A DNA stretch of 20,411 nt from a virus: the IMG/VR virus record IMGVR_UViG_3300021964_000719, positions 1 through 20,411 of that record; one strand, written 5' to 3'. Positions 5,172 to 9,796 of the stretch are shown here, one piece after another. Made by a program: the position numbers and the translations under genes. Each line of letters begins with the position of its first letter. Position 1 is the stretch's first letter. A model generated the notes under the pieces. That model saw only the letters and a program-made list of their open reading frames with translations. It searched no databases and had not been told where the DNA came from.

Positions 5172-6248
5172 ATGACCAGCGGATCAAAACGAATGGCTGA
5201 ATTGTTTAACAATAGTCCCGTCGAACCGGACAAAAAGAAGCGGAAACTGGAGGAACGCCTGCAGGCCGACGTGGGAACTCTGGACGACCAGAAGAAAGCT
5301 GTCACGCCGCAGCAATGGAAGTTCATCACAGAGTTGGTGGACGGCGAGGGTAAGCAAACCCTGAAGCAGGCGGCCATCAATGCAGGCTACAACACCAAGA
5401 CAGCACATAAGGACGCGCATGCCCTGACAGACCCACGCCAGAACCCGCAAGTGGTGGCAGCTATCCAGCAATATCGAAAGGATGTGGCCGAGAAATACGG
5501 CACGAATATCGAGCGGCATCTACGCGACCTGCAGGATATCCGCGACGCCGCATTACAGGCAGGCAACTATGGCGCGGCTGTCACTGCAGAGTATCGCCGG
5601 GGACAGGCACTGGGCACGATCTACGTGGACAGAAAAGAGATCAGGCACGGCACGATCGATAGTATGAGCGTTGATGAGGTGCGCCGTAAGCTCGAAGAGA
5701 TCAAGGCGATGTATGGTGGGCCGCCGCCTAAGCAAATCATTGACGTGACGCCTGAGGATCTTGAGGATCTTGAGGATCTTGAGGAGGCACCCGAGGACCC
5801 TATGCCTGAAGTTGAGGATGACGTACCATTGCCTTTATCGATTATTGAGCAGATAAGAGATGCCGAAAAATCTCGTACAGAAAAATCTCGTACAGATGAA
5901 AACTCTCGTACAGATGAAAAATCTCGTACAGATGAAAACTCTCGTACAGATGAAAACCTGAGTAATGGCGAAAACCCCGGAATCGAACCTGTATCAAAAG
6001 GTAAAGCAGGGCCTGCCGACGGCGGTGATAACCCGGCTGGAGAATCGGGTGGGGCTGGGTCTACCGGATTGCCTGATAGCGATCCCGAACGAGGGTTTCG
6101 TGTTGGTGGAGCTGAAAGTGGTGGACCGTGGGAAGAAGGTACGGCTGAGTCCGCATCAGGTGGCGTTCAATCTGAAGCACGGGATGATGGGGTTGCCGAC
6201 TTGGATATTGATCCAGTATCACCCAAAGGGCACCAGAAGCCGCACTGA
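5172..6248 (+). CDS. terS: Terminase small subunit, with long acidic disordered tail (358 aa)
   Basis: Predicted to recognise phage DNA and load it on TerL. Residues about 45-90 (TPQQWKFITELVDGEGKQ, then TLKQAAINAGYNTKTA) form the helix-turn-helix of the Terminase_2 type. They are followed by long helices (AAIQQYRKDVAEKYGTNIER, then LQDIRDAALQAGNYGAAVTA) as in oligomerising small terminases. GGAG at 5161-5164 fixes the start. After about residue 190 the chain is low complexity: PEDLEDLEDLEE, SRTDEN-type repeats at 232-262, then G/E/S/P-rich sequence. That last part is read in another frame as the nuclease gene at 5965, so its composition is probably a by-product. TerL is 3.7 kb away. Confidence 0.75.
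   Translation: MTSGSKRMAELFNNSPVEPDKKKRKLEERLQADVGTLDDQKKAVTPQQWKFITELVDGEGKQTLKQAAINAGYNTKTAHKDAHALTDPRQNPQVVAAIQQYRKDVAEKYGTNIERHLRDLQDIRDAALQAGNYGAAVTAEYRRGQALGTIYVDRKEIRHGTIDSMSVDEVRRKLEEIKAMYGGPPPKQIIDVTPEDLEDLEDLEEAPEDPMPEVEDDVPLPLSIIEQIRDAEKSRTEKSRTDENSRTDEKSRTDENSRTDENLSNGENPGIEPVSKGKAGPADGGDNPAGESGGAGSTGLPDSDPERGFRVGGAESGGPWEEGTAESASGGVQSEARDDGVADLDIDPVSPKGHQKPH
5754..5780 (+). repeat. Three 9-bp tandem repeats (GAGGATCTT)
   Basis: GAGGATCTT occurs three times head to tail and encodes EDL-EDL-EDL in the acidic linker of the terminase small subunit. The copies are identical at DNA level, so they expanded recently, probably by slippage. Confidence 0.8.
5865..5957 (+). repeat. 15/18-bp tandem repeats in the terminase tail
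   Basis: One 15-bp unit (5865-5879) is followed by four 18-bp units (5880-5951) of form GAAAAMTCTCGTACAGAT and a partial GAAAAC. In the terminase frame they encode SRTDEN/SRTDEK units at residues 232-262. In the nuclease frame each 18-bp boundary gives an ATG, and the frame from 5896 runs for 21 codons to a TGA at 5959-5961, three bases before the nuclease start. Confidence 0.75.
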
Positions 6249-6393
6249 GATCGAGCTGAGGCTTTACCACGGCAAGCAAGTGGTGGAGCTGATGGAACGA
6301 GGTATAGATACGAAACCAGCGGCACGGTGGCCGCTGGTGGGAATGGACTGGGACGGCCTGCTAGGCCGTCTGATCACCAAGTCCCGAACATAG
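5965..6393 (+). CDS. VRR-NUC-type PD-(D/E)xK nuclease (142 aa)
   Basis: A small stand-alone nuclease of the virus-type replication-repair kind, which would cut branched or flap DNA. GLPDCLIAIP at residues 32-41 holds P34/D35, LVELKV at 48-53 gives E49 and K51, and SPHQ at 62-65 supplies the conserved Q65. A glutamate at residue 6 may complete the site. Length is normal for phage members. An in-frame stop at 5959-5961 prevents a longer start, so ATG 5965 is the first available. It has no clear Shine-Dalgarno, suggesting reinitiation. The first 284 bases overlap the terminase small-subunit frame. Confidence 0.8.
   Translation: MAKTPESNLYQKVKQGLPTAVITRLENRVGLGLPDCLIAIPNEGFVLVELKVVDRGKKVRLSPHQVAFNLKHGMMGLPTWILIQYHPKGTRSRTEIELRLYHGKQVVELMERGIDTKPAARWPLVGMDWDGLLGRLITKSRT
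6315..6370 (+). other. Two successive hairpins at the end of the nuclease gene
   Basis: First hairpin: ACCAGCGGC (6315-6323) pairs with GCCGCTGGT (6330-6338). Second: GACGGCC (6352-6358) pairs with GGCCGTC (6364-6370) with a TGCTA loop. Both are perfect and GC-rich, and both lie in the coding end of the nuclease, next to the convergent small gene. Neither has a T tract, so they may act with Rho or protect RNA ends. Confidence 0.5.
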
Positions 6394-6571
6394 ATCGACC
6401 GACCGCTTCCGTGAGGTCCTCGTCAGTGTGGCCCATTGCCGCGTTCACTTCAGCGGCATAGTCCGCGTTGTAACGCTTGCTGTCGTCGAGCTGGTAGAAA
6501 CCAGTCTCGCCTTCTTTAACAGCTACAAACTGCTCGGTTGCGGGATCTTTAACGATGTAAATCTTTTTCAT
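6374..6571 (-). CDS. Hypothetical small acidic phage protein (65 aa)
   Basis: Last gene of the leftward array. The shared ribosome site AGAAAGGAGAAACAA precedes the ATG at 6571; an upstream in-frame ATG (6607) lies before that ribosome site and is not used. The sequence begins MKKIYIVKDPATEQFVAVKE, a strand-rich opening, followed by FYQLDDSKRYNADYAAEVNA and an acidic C-terminal helix. Unrecognised. Its 3' end overlaps the convergent nuclease gene by 20 bases (6374-6393), so the two transcripts would run into each other. Confidence 0.6.
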   Translation of the reverse strand: MKKIYIVKDPATEQFVAVKEGETGFYQLDDSKRYNADYAAEVNAAMGHTDEDLTEAVGRSMFGTW

Positions 6572-6632
6572 TTGTTTCTCCTTTCTGTTTAAATTTACTG
6601 CTTTCACTAATTACAACGATTGAGTCTAGGAT

Positions 6633-6848
6633 TTATTCCCAAGGAATCTCAACAAATTGACGCACCAATCGAACCTGCTCTTCAGTCATGTCCGTGAGGA
6701 AGCAGGGCCCTTCGGCCCGTGCAAATCCCACTAGGGCTGCAGCTCTAGCCTTGCAGGGGCGTGCGAAGAAATGATCGAGAGCAGCTGCTCGCTCGCGTTC
6801 ATAATCAAGAACATACTGCGGAAGTGGGGGAAGGTCTTTAATCATCAT
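6633..6848 (-). CDS. Hypothetical small phage protein (71 aa)
   Basis: The ribosome site ACAGGAGAAA sits directly before the ATG at 6848. The longer in-frame start at 6872 has no such site. The protein has an N-terminal proline stretch (IKDLPPLPQYVLDYERERAA), an alanine- and arginine-rich helix (ARPCKARAAALVGFARAEG) and an acidic end (MTEEQVRLVRQFVEIPWE). The fold looks helical; the family is unrecognised. The stop codon lies inside a 27-base sequence that recurs, with 20 of 27 identities, just upstream of this gene at 6870-6896. Confidence 0.6.
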   Translation of the reverse strand: MMIKDLPPLPQYVLDYERERAAALDHFFARPCKARAAALVGFARAEGPCFLTDMTEEQVRLVRQFVEIPWE

Positions 6849-6873
6849 TTTCTCCTGTCTCACTTTAACCAAC

Positions 6874-6904
6874 GATCGAGCGAGAGGTTTATTCCCGCTC
6901 GATC
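6874..6904 (-). other. Intercistronic hairpin in the leftward array
   Basis: GATCGAGCG (6874-6882) and CGCTCGATC (6896-6904) form perfect 9-bp arms around a 13-base loop, between the stop of the LPD29-like gene and the ribosome site of the next. No T tract follows in the leftward direction. A related ATCGAGCG palindrome occurs at 9587-9610 in the divergent region. Confidence 0.45.
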
Positions 6905-6913
6905 AAAACTTTT

Positions 6914-7339
6914 TTATATCTCTGCCTTACTCAACTCTCGATAGACCACTTCGTTCGACCAACGGCTGAAACAGGCCCACCACTGATTCTCGTCTGTCGC
7001 ATCCTCGATACCGAACTCTTTAGCGATCTTGGCCTTTGTGGCCTCATACACCTCATCGCTAATCGTGCGCTGTGCGTGAACGAACTTGGCCTGCGGTAGC
7101 CCTTCGATGTTGTTGCTGTACTCGTACAGATCGATCATCCCGTCGAAATGTCCGTATTGATATTTTCCAGTGATCTCTGTGACCTTATCCCGCACTGGAC
7201 CGTTGGTCCAGCTAACGTCTACACCGTCGCCGCCCGCAAAATTTCTTGACCGTACAGAGAACTTGACGTTCGGAAAGGCCTTCTTCAGTTCCGCTCTGAT
7301 TAACTTGGCCGCTTGGGCCGCTTCAGTAAGTTTTTTCAT
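6914..7339 (-). CDS. LPD29-domain-like phage protein (141 aa)
   Basis: The first 60 residues, with AKLIRAELKKAFPNVKFSVR followed by SRNFAGGDGVDVSWTNGP, look like the LPD29 domain (large polyvalent protein-associated domain 29). That domain occurs alone or inside large phage and mobile-element polyproteins and has no proven activity. The middle (YQYGHFDGMIDLYEYSNN) and the end (DENQWWACFSRWSNEVVYRE) also fit the conserved pattern of stand-alone phage members. Its ribosome site AAGGAAGGAG is encoded in the end of the upstream gene; that gene's TGA lies one base before this ATG, so coupling is likely. Confidence 0.7.
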   Translation of the reverse strand: MKKLTEAAQAAKLIRAELKKAFPNVKFSVRSRNFAGGDGVDVSWTNGPVRDKVTEITGKYQYGHFDGMIDLYEYSNNIEGLPQAKFVHAQRTISDEVYEATKAKIAKEFGIEDATDENQWWACFSRWSNEVVYRELSKAEI

Positions 7340-7340
7340 G

Positions 7341-7634
7341 TCATTCTCCTTCCTTGTTGTACCATGAAGCCAGCTCTGCTTCCGCGATCTCTCTCAGCAT
7401 TGAAGCCAGCTCTGCTTCAGCGATCTCCCTCAATTGCTTGCGTTCCCAAGCATCCGCTGCCGCACCCCTCACTATTCCTGCTTGAATTTCTCGCGGGTAG
7501 TTAAGAATCTCACCGTCACAGCTTGAGATTTGGTAGTTGTCAAAAAGAATTGTGAGAGTTTGCCCTCGTCCGTTGCTGTCAAACTCGACATCAACTGTCT
7601 TGCCCAGTGCTTGGAAGTTGAATTGTGTTGCCAT
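7341..7634 (-). CDS. Hypothetical protein with duplicated LREIAEAELAS segment (97 aa)
   Basis: The start at 7634 follows AGAAAGGAGAAAGACC and lies downstream of the phased promoter at 7675-7717. A longer frame to 7727 would run back through that promoter and is rejected. The N-terminal half is beta-rich (ATQFNFQALGKTVDVEFDSN, then TLTILFDNYQISS). The C-terminal half is a helix with LREIAEAELAS repeated twice in tandem, arising from a 36-bp duplication. The number of units may vary between relatives. The family is not recognised. Confidence 0.65.
   Translation of the reverse strand: MATQFNFQALGKTVDVEFDSNGRGQTLTILFDNYQISSCDGEILNYPREIQAGIVRGAAADAWERKQLREIAEAELASMLREIAEAELASWYNKEGE
7365..7434 (-). 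repeat. 36-bp tandem duplication in the 97-aa gene
   Basis: The units at 7365-7400 and 7401-7434 differ at only a few positions and each encodes LREIAEAELAS plus one residue. The near identity points to a recent in-frame duplication. Confidence 0.8.
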
Positions 7635-7674
7635 GGTCTTTCTCCTTTCTAGTGTTCTCTCAAAAACCAAAACC

Positions 7675-7717
7675 AGTATAAGGGAAGGTTTACACTTTTG
7701 CAATACTTTTTTTATAC
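7675..7717 (-). promoter_or_regulatory. Phased GTATA promoter, minus-strand copy
   Basis: Read leftward, GTATA (7717-7713), GTATT (7706-7702) and GTGTA (7695-7691) are spaced 11 bp. The core is TTGCAA (7703-7698), a 17-bp spacer and TATACT (7680-7675). The leader TTTTTGAGAGAACACTAGAA, then AGGAGAAAGACC, is almost the same as at 1303-1341 on the other strand. The upstream elements form the last codons and stop (KYKKSIAKV) of the preceding gene. Confidence 0.75.
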
Positions 7718-8007
7718 TTTTCTTCAATTTGTTTATCGAACCAGTAATCAGTAAAAGTCCCGTGTTTCACGGTCACTGCTACGTCATCGTTTTCTTCTAG
7801 CACCACCAGTCCGGTATAGGTCTTTCCATTTTTTGCGTATCGCTCTGCGCTATAGCATCCTGTGGTCCGGTGAAGCTCTCTATTCATCTTTTCGATTGCA
7901 GCCCCGTAACCGTGATAGGGCTTGTACGCATAAACTGCCACATTAGCCTCAGAGCCATCAGGCATGGTTTTTCTCTTCGCTGTTACCTTGTACATATATG
8001 CACTCAT
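7690..8007 (-). CDS. Hypothetical phage protein (105 aa)
   Basis: AGAAAGGAGAGTGGA places the start at 8007; a longer start at 8064 overlaps the upstream gene and lacks a ribosome site. The protein opens MSAYMYKVTAKRKTMPDGSE and contains VAVYAYKPYHGYGAAIEKMN, a C-rich point (TTGCYSAE), a strand TYTGLVVLEENDDVAVTV and a basic C-terminus. It appears to be a small alpha/beta fold of unknown family. Oddly, its last nine codons and stop are built from the promoter repeat of the next gene, so sequence there may be fixed by the promoter rather than by protein function. Confidence 0.62.
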   Translation of the reverse strand: MSAYMYKVTAKRKTMPDGSEANVAVYAYKPYHGYGAAIEKMNRELHRTTGCYSAERYAKNGKTYTGLVVLEENDDVAVTVKHGTFTDYWFDKQIEEKYKKSIAKV

Positions 8008-8026
8008 TCCACTCTCCTTTCTGGGT

Positions 8027-8242
8027 TTAAATAATTTGAGCAGTGCCAGCGGGATGGCGTTCAAACAAGCCAGAGTAATCGCCTTTTTTGTTTATTGGGA
8101 TAATCTGATCAAACTCGCCTACTGTTTTGACCCACGCTGGAACAGTGTAGAAAGCGGAGCCCGCGTACTCCGCTACTTTGTAGGTGTACTCTGCAAGAGA
8201 GTAACCTTCGGGCCCTGCTAATACTGAAAAATATGTTGCCAT
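8027..8242 (-). CDS. Hypothetical small phage protein (71 aa)
   Basis: AGAAAGGAGGCAGAG lies just before the ATG at 8242. The protein is rich in aromatic residues and alanine (MATYFSVLAGPEGYSLAEYT, then YKVAEYAGSAFYTVPAWVKT) and ends with a charged region (PINKKGDYSGLFERHPAGTA). There is no obvious membrane segment and no catalytic motif; the family is unrecognised. It lies 13 bases downstream of the 74-residue gene and 19 bases upstream of the 105-residue gene, each with its own AGAAAGGAG, so the three are probably one transcript started at the promoter at 8520-8562. Confidence 0.6.
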   Translation of the reverse strand: MATYFSVLAGPEGYSLAEYTYKVAEYAGSAFYTVPAWVKTVGEFDQIIPINKKGDYSGLFERHPAGTAQII

Positions 8243-8255
8243 CTCTGCCTCCTTT

Positions 8256-8480
8256 CTAATTACCAGCCTTGATTACTTTCCTGACTACGTTCACGAACTC
8301 AGCGCAAAGCTCGCCTTTGGGATTCTTTAGGATTGTTTCTTTAACCCGTGGGGCAAGATCCTTGTTACCTGCTATTTCTGCTATACGCTCGATAACTGCG
8401 CTACCTAGAACAGTTTCAGTCAACTCTTTCAAAGTTTCGACATTATTGAGATTTTTCAAAGCTTGCTCGTATGTGGTCAT
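8256..8480 (-). CDS. Hypothetical helical phage protein (74 aa)
   Basis: First gene behind the phased promoter at 8520-8562, with AGAAAGGAGAAAGAC before the ATG. It looks fully helical: YEQALKNLNNVETLKELTET, VLGSAVIERIAEIAGNKDLA and GELCAEFVNVVRKVIKAGN, separated by short loops. It has no membrane segment, and one cysteine near the end. Small all-helical phage proteins of this size are often regulators or inhibitors of host proteins, but nothing in the sequence shows which. Not recognised. Confidence 0.6.
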   Translation of the reverse strand: MTTYEQALKNLNNVETLKELTETVLGSAVIERIAEIAGNKDLAPRVKETILKNPKGELCAEFVNVVRKVIKAGN

Positions 8481-8519
8481 GTCTTTCTCCTTTCTAGTGT
8501 TTTCTCAAAAACCAAGGCT

Positions 8520-8562
8520 AGTATAAGGGAAGGCCTATACTTTTACAACACTTTTTTTATAC
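8520..8562 (-). promoter_or_regulatory. Phased GTATA promoter, second minus-strand copy
   Basis: Read leftward, GTATA (8562-8558), GTGTT (8551-8547) and GTATA (8540-8536) are again 11 bp apart. The core is TTGTAA (8548-8543), a 17-bp spacer and TATACT (8525-8520). The last GTATA and the -10 form GTATA-N10-TATAC. The copy begins nine bases downstream of the terminator at 8571-8598, so transcription stops and restarts here. Confidence 0.75.
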
Positions 8563-8570
8563 TTTTATTT

Positions 8571-8598
8571 AAAAAAAGGAAGCGCCCCGAAGGGCGCT
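8571..8598 (-). terminator. Rho-independent terminator of the 186-aa gene
   Basis: Read leftward: AGCGCCC, a TTCG tetraloop, GGGCGCT, then TCC and seven T. It is a perfect 7-bp GC-rich stem with the extra-stable UUCG loop and a T tract, four bases after the stop codon of the gene at 8603. This is the clearest terminator in the window. Confidence 0.9.
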
Positions 8599-8602
8599 CT
8601 GG

Positions 8603-9163
8603 TTAGAAGTTGAAATCGTAAAAGGCGTAAGGCTCTTCGCTCAGGCCAAATTTGCAGTCCTTGTATCCCCACCCGCCGTTTTTCTTCTTTCGAATTCGGA
8701 TTACTTCGTTGTCAGGGTTGGTTTCGTAAGTGACCTTTTGATTGTGTTGATCCGCAACATGTCCGGCGAACCCTCCCGCATACTGCTTGAGATGAGCGAT
8801 GTTGTGTTTGGTGTCAATCTTTCGGACTTCGAGGGTCTTATCAGAAACTACCTTGACGATCTCGTAAGCATGCACGTCGCTATAAAGGTATTCACAGACA
8901 TACTTGTAATCGACAACTTTCTCAGTGATTCGCCAATCGATTTCAGCCTCCATCTTGGCAAGATGCTCAGCAGCCTTCTTATCTTCAGAAATCTTTTTAT
9001 TGGCCAAGCACTTTTCCATTGACGCTTTTTCCTTGGCAAGTTCGGTTTCGGCCTCAGCAAGCGTGGTATACTTATCATTCACGCCGCAAGTCCATTCTCC
9101 CTTCTTGTTGTACCATGTCTTGGGAGTGTATCGCTCAACCCAGTAGTAAGTGACCTTCAACAT
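8603..9163 (-). CDS. Conserved phage protein of unknown function (186 aa)
   Basis: The start at 9163 is set by AGAAAGGAGAAAGAA; a start at 9187 precedes that site and is rejected. The N-terminal part is a strand (MLKVTYYWVERYTPKTWYN) followed by a coiled-coil-like helix (AEAETELAKEKASMEKCLAN). The C-terminal half, YLYSDVHAYEIVKVVSDKTL then EVRKIDT, GGFAGHVADQHNQKVTYETN and VIRIRKKKNGGWG, matches a domain I have seen repeatedly in phage genomes without known function. It is the first leftward gene from the divergent region and ends at a strong terminator, so it forms a one-gene unit. Confidence 0.7.
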   Translation of the reverse strand: MLKVTYYWVERYTPKTWYNKKGEWTCGVNDKYTTLAEAETELAKEKASMEKCLANKKISEDKKAAEHLAKMEAEIDWRITEKVVDYKYVCEYLYSDVHAYEIVKVVSDKTLEVRKIDTKHNIAHLKQYAGGFAGHVADQHNQKVTYETNPDNEVIRIRKKKNGGWGYKDCKFGLSEEPYAFYDFNF

Positions 9164-9203
9164 TTCTTTCTCCTTTCTAGTGATCATTTATCCAACGCTT
9201 GAG

Positions 9204-9254
9204 ATTCTCGCCTATCTAGAAACGAATGTCAACGAAACTATACTCTTTTTATAC
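9204..9254 (-). promoter_or_regulatory. Variant phased GTATA promoter for the 186-aa gene
   Basis: Two GTATA elements (9254-9250 and 9243-9239) keep the 11-bp phasing, but the third element is absent. The core is a consensus TTGACA (9232-9227), a 17-bp spacer and GAGAAT (9209-9204). The better -35 box and the lack of GTATA-N10-TATAC suggest that this outermost promoter is controlled differently from the others. Confidence 0.6.
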
Positions 9255-9431
9255 TTTTATTTGACGTCTAAATGGTCATGGCTAGATAGCCATAAGAGTG
9301 GCCAGATTGCCTTATTGTATAACAGGCATCAAAGCCAAGCTTTGGGGCAATGTTTCACAGGAGCGAGGTTGAAAGATGCCCTGAGAATAAACTGGGAAAG
9401 AGGGGGCGGGCGGTCCCAGCCCTCAATTTTC

Positions 9432-9454
9432 TCGGGCCGTGGCGCCCGATTTTT
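9432..9454 (+). terminator. Possible rightward terminator in the divergent region
   Basis: TCGGGC (9432-9437) pairs with GCCCGA (9444-9449) around a six-base loop, followed by five T (9450-9454). The stem is short but GC-rich. No rightward gene ends nearby, so it would act on a non-coding transcript or on antisense read-through from the left. Confidence 0.4.
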
Positions 9455-9468
9455 GGGCAAATCGCTAT

Positions 9469-9492
9469 TTCCGGTAATAGTAATTACCGGAA
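9469..9492. repeat. Perfect 10-bp inverted repeat (TTCCGGTAAT)
   Basis: TTCCGGTAAT (9469-9478) and ATTACCGGAA (9483-9492) flank a four-base AGTA spacer. No T tract follows. At 24 bp the dyad fits a binding site for a dimeric protein at least as well as an RNA hairpin. Confidence 0.6.
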
Positions 9493-9535
9493 GTAAAGAC
9501 CTAAGTCATTGATTTTATTACAATCACCATGGTCC

Positions 9536-9560
9536 ATGTTCCACGGTTTATGTTCCACGG
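9536..9560 (+). repeat. Two direct ATGTTCCACGG repeats (parS half-site-like)
   Basis: ATGTTCCACGG occurs at 9536-9546 and 9550-9560, 14 bp apart. TGTTCCACG is the left half plus the first centre base of the parS palindrome. A third, weaker half-site, TGTTTCACA, is at 9351-9359. They surround the full site at 9697. Confidence 0.65.
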
Positions 9561-9586
9561 GTCCCTTTTGGCCAATTTGATCCGTG

Positions 9587-9610
9587 AATCGAGCGAACGC
9601 TCGCTCGATT
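9587..9610. repeat. Perfect 10-bp inverted repeat (AATCGAGCGA)
   Basis: AATCGAGCGA (9587-9596) and TCGCTCGATT (9601-9610) flank ACGC. No T tract follows directly. The ATCGAGCG core recurs in the hairpin at 6874-6904, which suggests a shared binding or processing signal. Confidence 0.6.
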
Positions 9611-9696
9611 GCTCAAATTTTGACCAGCTGCTGGCAGCTGGGGCTATAGCCAGATTTCACACAAATAATTCTGGCCAAAACGAAAATGACCTTTAA

Positions 9697-9712
9697 TGTT
9701 TCACGTGGAACA
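9697..9712. promoter_or_regulatory. parS: parS-consensus partition site
   Basis: TGTTTCACGTGGAACA fits the universal parS palindrome TGTTNCACGTGNAACA at all fourteen fixed positions. In bacteria this site loads the CTP-dependent clamp ParB near the chromosome origin. No parA or parB gene is in this window, so the ligand would be host ParB or a phage protein encoded elsewhere. The site ends two bases before the -35 box of a candidate late promoter, so a role as operator is also possible. Confidence 0.8.
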
Positions 9713-9714
9713 CC

Positions 9715-9743
9715 TTGAAACCCACCCCCTTTATCTGGAAAAT
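9715..9743 (+). promoter_or_regulatory. Candidate promoter of the packaging/head genes
   Basis: TTGAAA (9715-9720), a 17-bp spacer and GAAAAT (9738-9743), with the A-tract palindrome at 9751-9765 and AAAGGAG at 9779-9785 following. The -10 box matches the sigma70 consensus at four of six positions, so an activator may be needed. It is the only plausible rightward promoter close to the 47-residue gene. Confidence 0.4.
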
Positions 9744-9796
9744 CAAACCCGCAAAAATTTTTTGCAAAATTCAAACGAAAAGGAGTTAGAACCCTT

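Larger units (their letters stand above)
9164..9796. other. Divergent non-coding region rich in palindromes
   Basis: This 633-base stretch lies between the leftward array and the rightward packaging genes. I find no supportable gene in it. Besides the elements listed separately it holds ATGGCTA-GA-TAGCCAT (9278-9293), CAAAGC-CAA-GCTTTG (9330-9344), CCAGCTG-CTGG-CAGCTGG (9624-9641), GGCTATAGCC (9642-9651), and the A-tract palindrome GCAAAAATTTTTTGC (9751-9765). Such density, with a partition-type site, is what an origin, centromere, packaging site or complex switch region would look like. Confidence 0.7.

Noticed and set aside
5865-5957. Possible short CRISPR-like array
   Set aside because: Units are contiguous 15/18-bp tandem repeats without spacers, in frame in a coding sequence.
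9150-9512. Rightward 120-codon frame
   Set aside because: It crosses the leftward promoter and several palindromes, lacks a ribosome site and gives a composition unlike the other proteins.
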